This document shows, piece by piece, positions 7,914-18,221 of a DNA stretch of 64,000 bases. The stretch covers positions 6,990,001-7,054,000 of the forward strand of contig NZ_CP108568.1 in NCBI RefSeq assembly GCF_036010485.1, read 5' to 3'. Origin of the DNA: Streptomyces sp. NBC_01198. GTDB lineage: Bacteria; Actinomycetota; Actinomycetes; Streptomycetales; Streptomycetaceae. The notes below the pieces were generated by a model. The model had not been told where the DNA came from. It searched no databases and saw only the letters and a program-made list of their open reading frames with translations. A program made the translations under genes and the position numbers. The number at the start of each line of letters is the position of its first letter. The stretch's first letter is position 1.

Positions 7914-8965
7914 TGACGCGAATCGGCGGCGTGCATGCGGTGCTTCCGCCGTATCGGTACGAGCAGCACGAGATCACCGAGGCACTCGCAGGGCTGGGGG
8001 CGGCCTCCCCGGTGGCGCGCGGGGTGCTGGAGCGGGTGCACGCCGCCTCCGCCGTGCGCACGCGCCGGCTCGCGCTGCCCCTGGAGCGCTACGCGACACT
8101 GCACGGCTTCGGCGAGGCCAACGACTGCTTCATCGCGGCCGCCCAGGACCTGGGCGAGGAGGCGATCACCGGCGCGCTGGCCGCGGCCGGCGTGCGGTCC
8201 GACGAGGTGGACCTGGTCATCTTCACCTCGGTCACCGGCATCGCCGCACCCTCCATCGAGGCGAGGATCGCCGGCCGGCTCGGGCTGCGGCCCGACGTGA
8301 AGCGGGTCCCGGTGTTCGGCCTGGGGTGCGTGGCCGGGGCCGCGGGTCTGGCGCGGCTGCACGACTACCTGGAGGCCCGCCCGCAGGGCGTCGCCGTCCT
8401 GCTCTCGGTGGAGCTGTGCTCGCTGACGCTGCAGCGCGACGACAGCTCGACGGCCAACGTCGTGGCCGGCTCGCTGTTCGGCGACGGCGCCGCCGCGGTC
8501 GTGGCGGTCGGCCGGGACCGCGCCGCGGCGGGGCCCGAGGTGGTGGCGACCCGCAGCCGGCTGTATCCGCAGACCGAGCACCTTCTGGGCTGGGACATCG
8601 GCGACAACGGCTTCCGTATCGTGCTGGGCAGCGACCTGCCCGACCTGGTCCGCAGCCATCTCGGCCCCGAGGTAAGGGAGTTCCTGGCCGACCACGATCT
8701 CAAGCCGCAGGACGTGACCGGCTGGGTGTGCCACCCGGGCGGCCCGAAGGTGCTGGAGGCGGTGCGCGAGACGCTGCAACTGCCGGCCAGGGCGCTGGAG
8801 GCGACCTGGCGTTCGCTCGCCGAGGTCGGCAACCTCTCGTCCGCCTCGGTGCTGCACATCCTGCGCGACACGCTGGCCGCCGACCCCCCGTTGCCGGGCA
8901 GCCCGGGGCTGCTGATGGCCATGGGCCCCGGCTTCTGTTCCGAACTCGTCCTCCTGCGCTGGTAG
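7913..8965 (+). CDS. srsA: type III polyketide synthase (alkylresorcinol/alkylpyrone synthase, SrsA-like)
   Basis: 350-residue chalcone-synthase-fold enzyme that would extend a fatty acyl starter with malonyl-type units to an alkylresorcinol or alkylpyrone. The catalytic triad is readable: Cys139 in FGLGCVAGAAG, His274 in WVCHPGGPKV and Asn307 in VGNLSSASVL. The length matches the family. The next two genes are a membrane methyltransferase and a flavoprotein, the same order as srsA-srsB-srsC of Streptomyces griseus, which make methylated phenolic lipids and derived quinones. The symbol rests on this synteny plus motifs. The ATG at 7913 lacks a ribosome site, in keeping with a leaderless message. 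The downstream gene starts 10 bp after the stop. Confidence 0.88.
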   Translation: MTRIGGVHAVLPPYRYEQHEITEALAGLGAASPVARGVLERVHAASAVRTRRLALPLERYATLHGFGEANDCFIAAAQDLGEEAITGALAAAGVRSDEVDLVIFTSVTGIAAPSIEARIAGRLGLRPDVKRVPVFGLGCVAGAAGLARLHDYLEARPQGVAVLLSVELCSLTLQRDDSSTANVVAGSLFGDGAAAVVAVGRDRAAAGPEVVATRSRLYPQTEHLLGWDIGDNGFRIVLGSDLPDLVRSHLGPEVREFLADHDLKPQDVTGWVCHPGGPKVLEAVRETLQLPARALEATWRSLAEVGNLSSASVLHILRDTLAADPPLPGSPGLLMAMGPGFCSELVLLRW

Positions 8966-8975
8966 GTGCCCTCTG

Positions 8976-9488
8976 ATGCCTCCTTACACCCTGCTTGTCC
9001 TGCTGGTCGCCTTCGAGCGGCTCATCGAGCTGAACACCGCCCGCCGCAACGCCGCCTGGAGCTACGAACGCGGCGGCACGGAGCACGGTGGCGGCCACTA
9101 TCCGGTGATGGTGCTGCTGCACACCGGGCTGCTGGCCGGCTGCCTGGCCGAAGTGCACTACGGGCAGCGGCCGTTCGTGGCGGCGCTGGGCTGGCCGATG
9201 CTCGCGCTCGTGGTGGCCGCGATGCTGCTGCGCTGGTGGTGCGTCGCCGTGCTCGGCCCGCGCTGGAACACCCGGGTGATCGTCGTTCCCGGGCTGCCGC
9301 TGGTGGACCGCGGTCCGTACCGGCTGATGCGGCATCCCAACTACCTGGCGGTGGTGGTGGAGGGCGCGGCCCTGCCGCTGGCGCACGGGGCGTGGATCAC
9401 CGCGCTGTGCTTCACCGCGGCCAACGCCAAGCTGCTGTCGGTGCGCCTGCGCTGCGAGAAGGCCGCGCTCGGCGTGGCGGCCGCGTGA
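8976..9488 (+). CDS. srsB: isoprenylcysteine carboxyl methyltransferase-like membrane enzyme (SrsB-like)
   Basis: 170-residue integral membrane protein with about four to five hydrophobic segments. The C-terminal half carries the ICMT-type signature GPYRLMRHPNYLAV (about residues 112-125), which in this family lines the S-adenosylmethionine pocket. In S. griseus the homologous SrsB O-methylates alkylresorcinols. Here it sits between the polyketide synthase (10 bp upstream) and a flavoprotein whose GTG overlaps its stop, so the three are almost certainly one operon. A membrane location is sensible for a lipid-like substrate. Confidence 0.85.
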   Translation: MPPYTLLVLLVAFERLIELNTARRNAAWSYERGGTEHGGGHYPVMVLLHTGLLAGCLAEVHYGQRPFVAALGWPMLALVVAAMLLRWWCVAVLGPRWNTRVIVVPGLPLVDRGPYRLMRHPNYLAVVVEGAALPLAHGAWITALCFTAANAKLLSVRLRCEKAALGVAAA

Positions 9489-10501
9489 TCGACCTGCTGG
9501 TCGCGGGCGGCGGTCCCGCCGGGCTCGCCACCGCGATCCGCGCCGCCAGGGCCGGGCTCGACGTGGTGGTCGTGGAGCCGCGCCCCGGGCCGGTCGACAA
9601 GGCCTGCGGCGAGGGACTGATGCCCTCCGCCGTCCGCTCGCTGGCAGCGCTCGGCGTCACCCTCGGGGGCTCGCCGCTGCATGGCATCCGTTACGTCGAC
9701 GAGCGGTACCGGGCGGAGGCCCGCTTCCGGGCAGGACCCGGGCGCGGGGTCAGGCGTACCGAACTGCATGCCGCGCTCGCCGCCACCGCGGCCGAACTGG
9801 GCGTGCCGGTGCTGCCGTTGCGGGTCGACGGTCTCCGGCAGGACGGCGGGACGGTCACCGCGGCCGGGATCACCGCCCGCTATCTGGCCGCGGCGGACGG
9901 CCTGCACTCGCCGATCAGGCGCGGGCTGCGGCTCGGCGCCGGACCCGATCCGCGGCCGGCCCGCTACGGGCTGCGCCGGCACTTCGCCGTCCCGCCGTGG
10001 ACCGACTGCGTCGAGGTGCACTGGTCGCCGCGTGCCGAGGCGTACGTCACCCCGCTCGGGCCGCAGCTGGTGGGCGTCGCCGTGCTGACCGGTGACCGGG
10101 CGCCCTTCGCCGGCCAACTGGCTGCCTTCCCACGGCTGCTGGAGCGGCTGTCCGCCGACGCGGTGACGCCCGCGCGCGGGGCGGGCCCGATGCGGCAGCG
10201 GGTCCGTACCCGGGTGGCCGGCCGGGTGCTGCTGGTCGGCGACGCCGCCGGCTACGTCGACGCGCTGACCGGCGAGGGCATCGCGGTCGCGCTGGCCGCG
10301 GCCGAGCAGCTGGTGCGCTGCGTGCTGGCCGACCGGCCGCAGGACTACGAGCGCGCGTGGCGGCAGGCCTCGCGCGACTACCGGCTGCTCACCGGCTCGC
10401 TGCTGTGGCTGCGCAGCCGCCCGTGGTCCGCCCGCCGTATCGTCCCGGCGGCGGCCCGCTGTCCCGCGCTCTTCGCCGCCGCGGTCGACCGGCTCTCCTG
10501 A
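9485..10501 (+). CDS. srsC: FAD-dependent oxidoreductase / phenolic-lipid hydroxylase (SrsC-like)
   Basis: 338-residue flavoprotein of the geranylgeranyl-reductase/PHBH-like class. The N-terminal dinucleotide motif GGGPAGLATAIRAARAG is at residues 8-24, and the second FAD motif GDAAGYVDALTGEGIAVAL at about 254-272. CGEG near residue 41 is typical of the family. Its GTG overlaps the methyltransferase TGA by four bases, showing translational coupling. In the S. griseus pathway SrsC hydroxylates the resorcinol ring, giving quinones; the same role is inferred here. The gene ends 12 bp from a convergent glycosidase gene, with no room for a separate terminator. Confidence 0.83.
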   Translation: MIDLLVAGGGPAGLATAIRAARAGLDVVVVEPRPGPVDKACGEGLMPSAVRSLAALGVTLGGSPLHGIRYVDERYRAEARFRAGPGRGVRRTELHAALAATAAELGVPVLPLRVDGLRQDGGTVTAAGITARYLAAADGLHSPIRRGLRLGAGPDPRPARYGLRRHFAVPPWTDCVEVHWSPRAEAYVTPLGPQLVGVAVLTGDRAPFAGQLAAFPRLLERLSADAVTPARGAGPMRQRVRTRVAGRVLLVGDAAGYVDALTGEGIAVALAAAEQLVRCVLADRPQDYERAWRQASRDYRLLTGSLLWLRSRPWSARRIVPAAARCPALFAAAVDRLS

Positions 10502-10513
10502 CCGCGGCGGAGG

Positions 10514-12064
10514 TCAGCTCGTGGGTCCGTAGCGGAACCAGTCGTAGTCGGCGTGGCCGCTGCCGCCCGCCGGTCCCGTCGCGTACGGGCCGAGGTAGAC
10601 ACCGGTGAAGCCGCCGGCGACCTGGCTGCTGAGGAAGCGGCCGTCGACGGTGCCCAGGTCCCGCGAGCCCGCGGGGGACTGGCTGCACGAGAAGGTGTAG
10701 TCCTGCCCGGTGGCCCGCACTCCGAGCCGCAACGGCCCCGGCTGGACGGGCAGTTCGGCGCGTACCGTGTCGGCGCACGCGTCGCGCGCGGTCAGCCGGG
10801 CGACGGTGCCGCCGTCCTCGGCCGTCGTCACCAGCAGCGTGATGTGGGCCCCGGGGGACTGCAGCACCGCCAGGCCCGCGGCCTCGCCGGGCGCGCCGGG
10901 GGTGAAGTCGAGGGCGGTCTCCGCGGCGAAGTCGATGTGCTGCTGGCGGCGTCCCACGAAGGCCTGGGTGCTCTGCTCGGACAGCGTCCGCGGCAGCAGC
11001 CGCAGCCGCAGGTGGCCGGGCCGCTCGCTCAGGCTGTACGCCTCCGTCGCCGGGCCGCGCAGCAGATTCCAGCCGGCGCCCAGCTCGGTGGCGTCGAAGT
11101 GGTCCACCGGGTCGGCCGCCGGCCAGGGGTGGGCGGGCAGCGCGACCTGCGTGTGCGCGGTCAGCCGCCCCTCGCCGGGGTTGAGGACCGGCCAGCCCTG
11201 CTCCCACTCCACCCGGGCCAGATGGGTCTCGCGGCCCAGGTTGGCGTGCCGGCCGCCGTACATCCGGGAGGCCAGCAGCAGCGCGTACCAGTCGCCGCCG
11301 GGCGTCTCCACCAGGTCGGCGTGCCCGACGCCGGAGACCGGGTGGCCGAGCCCCAGGTGCCGGTGGGTGAGCACCGGATTGCCCGGGTGGTTCTCGTACG
11401 GCCCGGTGACCTGCCGGCTGCGGGCCACGGTGACCGCGTGCCCGTGCTCGGTGCCGCCCTCGGCGAGCAGCAGCACGTACCAGCCGTCGTGCCGGTAGAG
11501 GTGCGGCCCCTCCGCCCAGCGGGCGTCGAGCAGCGCGCCGCGGAAGAGCACCCGGTCGGGGCCGGTCAGCGCGCCGGTCGCCAGGTCGAAGCCGCGCATC
11601 CAGATCTCGGTGCGGCCACCGGTGCCCGGCAGCTCCCGGGCGCCGAGCAGATACGCCGAGCCGTCGTCGTCGAAGAACAGCGACGGGTCGAAGCCGGGAG
11701 CCTCGGGCAGCCACACCGGGTCCGACCAGTCGCCGGCCGGATCGTCCGCGGAGAGCAGGAAGTTGCCTGCGGTGCCGAGCCCGTCGACCAGGGTGCACAC
11801 CAGGTGGAAGCGCCCCGCGGTGTGGCGGAGCGTGGGCGCGTAGAGGCCGCCGTCCGCGCGCACCCCGCCGAGGTCCAGTTGCCCGGCGCGGTCCACGGCG
11901 TGGCCGATCGGCCGCCAGTGGGCCAGGTCCCTGCTGTGGTGCAGCGGGATGCCGGGGAAGTAGGCGAAGGAGGAGGAGGCGAGGAAGTAGTCCTGCCCCA
12001 CCCGGCACACCGAGGGGTCGGGGAAGCAGCCGGGCAGCACGGGATTGTTCGCGGTGACGGTCAT
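10514..12064 (-). CDS. GH43-family glycosidase (beta-xylosidase/arabinofuranosidase type)
   Basis: 516-residue protein without a signal peptide, so probably cytoplasmic. The N-terminal five-bladed propeller carries the inverting GH43 triad: Asp16 in FPDPSV, Asp126 in FDPSLFFDDDG and Glu185 in RWAEGPHLY. The C-terminal part from about residue 320 (VDHFDATELGAGWNLLRGP) is the beta-sandwich usually attached to GH43 beta-xylosidases. It would release xylose or arabinose from imported oligosaccharides. It is divergent from a LacI regulator, and its predicted promoter (TTGACG-17-TAACGT) overlaps an inverted repeat. The same motif appears at the sugar ABC operon promoter near 32480, suggesting shared control. 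Confidence 0.88.
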   Translation of the reverse strand: MTVTANNPVLPGCFPDPSVCRVGQDYFLASSSFAYFPGIPLHHSRDLAHWRPIGHAVDRAGQLDLGGVRADGGLYAPTLRHTAGRFHLVCTLVDGLGTAGNFLLSADDPAGDWSDPVWLPEAPGFDPSLFFDDDGSAYLLGARELPGTGGRTEIWMRGFDLATGALTGPDRVLFRGALLDARWAEGPHLYRHDGWYVLLLAEGGTEHGHAVTVARSRQVTGPYENHPGNPVLTHRHLGLGHPVSGVGHADLVETPGGDWYALLLASRMYGGRHANLGRETHLARVEWEQGWPVLNPGEGRLTAHTQVALPAHPWPAADPVDHFDATELGAGWNLLRGPATEAYSLSERPGHLRLRLLPRTLSEQSTQAFVGRRQQHIDFAAETALDFTPGAPGEAAGLAVLQSPGAHITLLVTTAEDGGTVARLTARDACADTVRAELPVQPGPLRLGVRATGQDYTFSCSQSPAGSRDLGTVDGRFLSSQVAGGFTGVYLGPYATGPAGGSGHADYDWFRYGPTS

Positions 12065-12175
12065 CTGTCGTGCGTGTCCTTGGGTGAGGTGACGCGTCGG
12101 ATCGGCGCCGCTGCCCGGGCGCGCGGCCCGGTCCGGCGCGCTGCGAGCGGTGCGCGGCGCAGCGAGTCACCCGAC

Positions 12176-12243
12176 CTTTCGAAACTTGCGCCCTTCATCC
12201 GGAAGTTTCGAGAGACGTTAGAAGCGCCGGGCGGCCGCGTCAA
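12176..12243 (-). promoter_or_regulatory. promoter and inverted-repeat operator of the GH43 gene
   Basis: On the minus strand TTGACG (12243-12238), a 17-bp spacer and TAACGT (12220-12215) predict a start near 12209. An inverted repeat, TCGAAACTT at 12179-12187 and AAGTTTCGA at 12203-12211, overlaps that start; the left arm sits inside the palindrome TTTCGAAA (12177-12184). This is a classic repression geometry. The adjacent LacI protein is the simplest candidate to bind it. Confidence 0.7.
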
Positions 12244-12337
12244 CCCTGCCCGCGCACGGTGGCGGAAAGGTGCGCCGCCGCCACCGCCGGGCGGGCGCGC
12301 TGCCTATGCTGGGAGCCCACTGCGACAGGAGGCACCG

Positions 12338-13426
12338 GTGGCGTCAGACCGCGCAGGCCGGGTCACGATCGCCGACATCGCCCGGGCAGCCGGGGTGTCA
12401 CTGCCGACGGTCTCCCGGGTGCTCAACGGGCGCAGCGACGTGGCGGCCGCGACCCGCAGCCGCATCGAGGATCTGCTGGCCGAGCACGGCTACCGGCGCA
12501 GAGCGGCCGGCACCGCGAACCGGGCCAACCTGATCGACCTGGTGTTCAACGACCTCGACAGCCCCTGGGCGGTGGAGATCCTGCGCGGCGTGGAGAAGGT
12601 CGCCCATGCCGCGGGGGTCGGCGCGGTGGTCTCCGCCGTGCACCACCAGGCGGCGTCCGCGCAGCAGTGGCTGATCGGGGTGCGGTCGCGCAACTCCGAC
12701 GGGGCGATCCTGGTCACCTCCGAGCCCGCCCCGCAGCTGAACGCCGAACTGCGCAGGCTGGGCATGCCGCTGGTGGTCATCGACCCGGCGGGGGTGCCCA
12801 CCTTCGACATCCCGACGATCGGCGCGACCAACTGGGCCGGCGGCCGCAGCGCGGTGCTGCACCTGCTCTCGCTCGGGCACCGCAGGATCGGCACGATCAC
12901 CGGGCCGCCCGCGCTGCTGTGCAGCCGGGCCAGGCTGGACGGCTACCGCGCCGCCCTGGAGTCGGCCGGCATCGAGGTGGACGACGACCTGGTGCGGGTG
13001 GGGGACTTCTCGCACGAGTCCGGCTTCACCCTGGGCTCGGCGCTGCTCGGCGGCGCGCACCCGCCGACCGCGGTCTTCGCCGCCAGCGACCAGATGGCGC
13101 TGGGCGTGTACGAGGCGGCCAGGCAGTTCGGCCTGCGGGTGCCCGACGACCTGAGCGTCGTCGGTTTCGACGACCTGCCGCAGGCCCGCTGGTCCCCGCC
13201 GCCGCTGACCACAGTGCGGCAGCCGCTCGCCGAAATGGGCGCCGCGGCTGCCGACATGCTGCTCCAGCTCGTCCAGGGCCAGACCCCCGACGTCCTGCGG
13301 GTGGAGCTGTCCACCAGCCTCGTGGTCCGGGACAGCTCCGCCGCTCCGCCTCAGTCCGAGGCGGGTACCCGGCCGGCCGGCTCCGGCTCGGCGGTGGGCA
13401 GGAAGCGCCCGACGAAGATCTTGTAG
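12338..13426 (+). CDS. LacI-family transcriptional regulator
   Basis: 362-residue repressor. The GTG at 12338 follows AGGAGG at 12328-12333. The N-terminal helix-turn-helix and hinge are textbook LacI (VTIADIARAAGVSLPTVSRV, residues 8-27, then LNGRSDVAAATR). A periplasmic-binding-protein-like effector domain follows (about 62-345), with the family's SDQMALGVYEAARQFG and VVGFDDLPQARWSPPPLTTVRQP blocks. The divergent GH43 glycosidase suggests a xylo- or arabino-oligosaccharide effector. A TATGCT hexamer at 12305-12310 may be its -10. Its last 76 bp overlap the convergent glycerol facilitator gene on the other strand. Confidence 0.92.
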   Translation: MASDRAGRVTIADIARAAGVSLPTVSRVLNGRSDVAAATRSRIEDLLAEHGYRRRAAGTANRANLIDLVFNDLDSPWAVEILRGVEKVAHAAGVGAVVSAVHHQAASAQQWLIGVRSRNSDGAILVTSEPAPQLNAELRRLGMPLVVIDPAGVPTFDIPTIGATNWAGGRSAVLHLLSLGHRRIGTITGPPALLCSRARLDGYRAALESAGIEVDDDLVRVGDFSHESGFTLGSALLGGAHPPTAVFAASDQMALGVYEAARQFGLRVPDDLSVVGFDDLPQARWSPPPLTTVRQPLAEMGAAAADMLLQLVQGQTPDVLRVELSTSLVVRDSSAAPPQSEAGTRPAGSGSAVGRKRPTKIL

Positions 13427-14193
13427 ATCGCGCCGCCGATCAGACCGCCGGCGAACGGCCCGAAGACCGGCACCCAGAAGTAGAGATTGCCCCATTGATC
13501 TCGCCAGGCCGTGTGGTAGCCGGTGATGTAGCTGGCCAGCCGGGGGCCGAGGTCACGGGCCGGGTTGATGGCGTAGCCGGCGTTGGCGCCGTAGGCCATG
13601 CCGATCGCCACCACGATCAGGCCGACGATGAAGGCGCCCAGGTTGGCGCCGGGCGGGGTGTTGAGCACGTCGGTGACCGCCAGGACCAGCATCAGCAGGA
13701 TCGCGGTGCCGATCACCTGGTCGCGGAAGGCACCCCACTCGTGCACCCCGGCGGTCAGCGAGCCGTTGCCTGGCAAGGTGGCGAAGACCGTCTGCGTCTT
13801 GATGGTGTGGCCCGGGTCGGCGTGGCCCAGGATCTCGGTGTAGTTCCACCGCACGATCAGCGCGGCGACGAAGGCCCCGAGGAACTGGGCGATCCAGTAG
13901 GGCACCACCTTCTGCCAGGAGAAGCCCTTGAAGGTCGCCAGCGTCAGCGTCACTGCGGGATTGAGGTGGGCACCGCTGAGTCTGGCGGCGACGTAGACGC
14001 CCAGGGTGACGCCCAGGCCCCAGGCCCAGGAGATGGAGTCGTGGTCGCCGAGACCGCCCTTGGGGTCGGTCAGGGCACCGCCCGCGACCACCTGGGCCAC
14101 TACGCCGACGCCGATCAGGATCAGGATCATCGTGCCGGCGAATTCCGCCGCCATCTCCCCGATCAGCGCCGAGCCCCGTGCACGTTTCGCCAT
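13351..14193 (-). CDS. glycerol facilitator / aquaglyceroporin (MIP family)
   Basis: 280-residue channel with six transmembrane helices and both half-helix signatures: HLNPAVTLT and INPARDLGPR. Asp after the second NPAR is the residue that marks glycerol-conducting members rather than strict water channels. The ATG at 14193 opens MAKRARGSALIGEMAAEFAG, which leads straight into helix 1. No glycerol kinase or glycerol-phosphate dehydrogenase is adjacent, which is unusual for a glpF-type gene. The C-terminal codons overlap the convergent LacI gene by 76 bp, so the two transcripts share complementary 3' ends. Confidence 0.88.
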   Translation of the reverse strand: MAKRARGSALIGEMAAEFAGTMILILIGVGVVAQVVAGGALTDPKGGLGDHDSISWAWGLGVTLGVYVAARLSGAHLNPAVTLTLATFKGFSWQKVVPYWIAQFLGAFVAALIVRWNYTEILGHADPGHTIKTQTVFATLPGNGSLTAGVHEWGAFRDQVIGTAILLMLVLAVTDVLNTPPGANLGAFIVGLIVVAIGMAYGANAGYAINPARDLGPRLASYITGYHTAWRDQWGNLYFWVPVFGPFAGGLIGGAIYKIFVGRFLPTAEPEPAGRVPASD

Positions 14194-14372
14194 GGCTACC
14201 GCTTCCCGCCGGCCGTCACGGCCGGCTGTGGCTCGTTCGGTTCTGCACCGTCTCGGTATGTGACTGCTGCACCACCGAAACACGAGCCGCCGCCCGCGGC
14301 GCGCGGGGTTAGGCCGTCCGCCGGACCCCGGATACGCGCCCCGTCGTCGGAGTCCCGACGGGCACGGGATAT

Positions 14373-14384
14373 CTTGATATCAAG
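14373..14384. promoter_or_regulatory. 12-bp perfect palindrome upstream of icd
   Basis: CTTGATATCAAG is a perfect palindrome 38 bp before the icd start codon, preceded by a further GATATC. The AT-rich core stands out in this GC-rich setting. It has the form of an operator for a dimeric regulator; no candidate regulator is adjacent. Confidence 0.5.
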
Positions 14385-14422
14385 CAATGTTCGCAATGCT
14401 GGAAACTGGAGCGGAGTAACCG

Positions 14423-16642
<2,220 letters not shown>

Positions 16643-16675
16643 TCGAACGCCCGCCGCGGCCACTCCGCGGCACCC

Positions 16676-16715
16676 CCGTCACCCCGGCCCGATCGTCACT
16701 GTGCCGGGGTGACGG
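16676..16715 (+). terminator. icd terminator
   Basis: CCGTCACCCCGGC at 16676-16688 pairs perfectly with GCCGGGGTGACGG at 16703-16715 across a 14-nt loop, 34 bp after the icd stop. There is no U tract, as is usual in streptomycetes. Confidence 0.8.
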
Positions 16716-16833
16716 CGTCTCACGGAGTGATCGCTCCGATGATTTACTTCTTGACGCGCGGGCCGCGACCCGAGTTGACTCACCCGCACTTGGGCCGCGT
16801 CGTGGCGGCCCTCTCAGGGGAGGCACCGCCGCA

Positions 16834-17919
16834 ATGAACGCGATATCGCGCCGTATTGTCGTGGGAAGCGCAGTGATCACTCTGGCGCTGACCATGGCCG
16901 CGTGTGGCAAGGCCGGGGACAAGTCGTCGGACAACAAAAAGGACAAGACCATCGGCCTCCTGCTGCCCGACACGGTGACGGCACGGTACGAGAAGTTCGA
17001 CAGGCCGCTGATCACCAGCAAGATCAAGGAGCTGTGTTCGGACTGCACCGTGCAGTACGACAACGCAGCCGGTGACGCCGCCAAGCAGGCGCAGCAGGTC
17101 AGCAGCATGATCGCCCGGGGCGTCAAGGTGCTGATCCTGGACGCGCAGGACGCGGTGGGCATCAAGTCCTCCGTCCAGGCCGCGGTCGACAAGGGCATCA
17201 AGGTCGTCGCCTACGACCGGCTGGCCCAGGGCCCGGTCTCGGCGTATGTCTCCTACGACAACGAGAAGGTCGGCGAACTCCAGGGCCAGGCGCTGCTGGA
17301 CGCCATGGGTTCCTCCGCCACCCCGCAGACCAAGATCGTGATGATCAACGGCGACGAGGCCGACCCCAACGCGGCGGAGTTCAAGGCCGGGGCGCACAAG
17401 GTCCTGGACGGCAAGGTCGCCATCGCCTATGAGCAGTCCGGCCAGTGGAAGGACACCGTCGCCAACCAGAAGGTGCAGGCGGCGATCACCTCGGTCGGCA
17501 AGGCCAACATCAAGGGCGTCTACTCGGCCAACGACACGATGGCCGGCGGTATCGCGACCGCGCTCAAGGCCAACAACATGTCGTCGGTCCCGCTGACCGG
17601 CCAGGACGCAGACCTCACGGCGATCCAGCGGATCCTGCTCGGCACCCAGAGCTCCACCGTCTACAAGGCGGCCAAGCCCGAGGCCGAGAACACCGCGCAG
17701 ATCGCGGTGGACCTGCTGGAGGGCAAGGACTTCAAGTCCGTCGCCGACACCACCAAGGAGAGCGGCTCGAAGGACCAGGTGCCCTCCAAGCTGCTCGACG
17801 CGGTCTCGGTGACGAAGGCCAACATCAAGGACACGGTGATCGCCGACGGCACGTACACCGTCGGCCAGGTCTGCACCGCGGACTTCGCCAAGGCCTGCGA
17901 AGCGGCCGGCATCAAGTAG
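16834..17919 (+). CDS. XylF-like sugar-binding lipoprotein of an ABC importer (orphan)
   Basis: 361-residue solute-binding protein of the periplasmic-binding-protein type 1 (ribose/xylose) class. The signal peptide ends in lipobox LTMAAC with Cys24. The mature part begins KTIGLLLPDTVTARYEKFD and contains GVKVLILDAQDAVG, KVVAYDRLA and TGQDADLTAIQRIL, matching D-xylose-binding XylF-type proteins. GGGGAGG at 16817-16823 precedes the ATG. No ATPase or permease gene lies next to it in either direction, so it must work with a transporter encoded elsewhere or serve as a sensor. A GGAGTGATCGCTCC near-palindrome at 16724-16737 lies upstream. Confidence 0.9.
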   Translation: MNAISRRIVVGSAVITLALTMAACGKAGDKSSDNKKDKTIGLLLPDTVTARYEKFDRPLITSKIKELCSDCTVQYDNAAGDAAKQAQQVSSMIARGVKVLILDAQDAVGIKSSVQAAVDKGIKVVAYDRLAQGPVSAYVSYDNEKVGELQGQALLDAMGSSATPQTKIVMINGDEADPNAAEFKAGAHKVLDGKVAIAYEQSGQWKDTVANQKVQAAITSVGKANIKGVYSANDTMAGGIATALKANNMSSVPLTGQDADLTAIQRILLGTQSSTVYKAAKPEAENTAQIAVDLLEGKDFKSVADTTKESGSKDQVPSKLLDAVSVTKANIKDTVIADGTYTVGQVCTADFAKACEAAGIK

Positions 17920-17925
17920 GCCGCG

Positions 17926-17956
17926 ACCGGGCCGGCCCTCCAGCGGCCGGCCCGGT
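17926..17956 (+). terminator. terminator after the XylF-like gene
   Basis: ACCGGGCCGGCC at 17926-17937 pairs perfectly with GGCCGGCCCGGT at 17945-17956 across a 7-nt loop, starting 6 bp after the stop codon. Confidence 0.8.
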
Positions 17957-18080
17957 GCTCGCGACCGGGGGACCAGAGCGGGAGGAACGCGCTTCGGCGC
18001 GGGAATCCCGCTCATCTTCTTGACGGCTCGCCATGACCCCTTGAAACTGCCTTACGGATCCGGGGTATCCCCTATCCGCA

Positions 18081-18100
18081 GATTGAGAGCGTTTTCAATC
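18081..18100. promoter_or_regulatory. LacI-type operator upstream of the secreted beta-helix enzyme
   Basis: GATTGAGAGC followed directly by GTTTTCAATC forms a 20-bp palindrome with two mismatched pairs and the central CG typical of LacI-family sites. A second imperfect palindrome spans 18056-18077 around GGGGTATCCCC. TTGAAA at 18041-18046 and TTGACG at 18020-18025 are possible -35 elements. The 302-bp gap holds nothing else recognisable apart from the preceding terminator. Confidence 0.55.
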
Positions 18101-18221
18101 GGCTGAATCCAAGGGTCATGGCCAGCTGTGGCCCGAAATGTGCAGTGCTGAGCGCGATTCCACCCCCACACCCGCGCTGACCTGGCGTTCACTGCGTGAA
18201 GCCAGGGAAAGGACTCCACTC

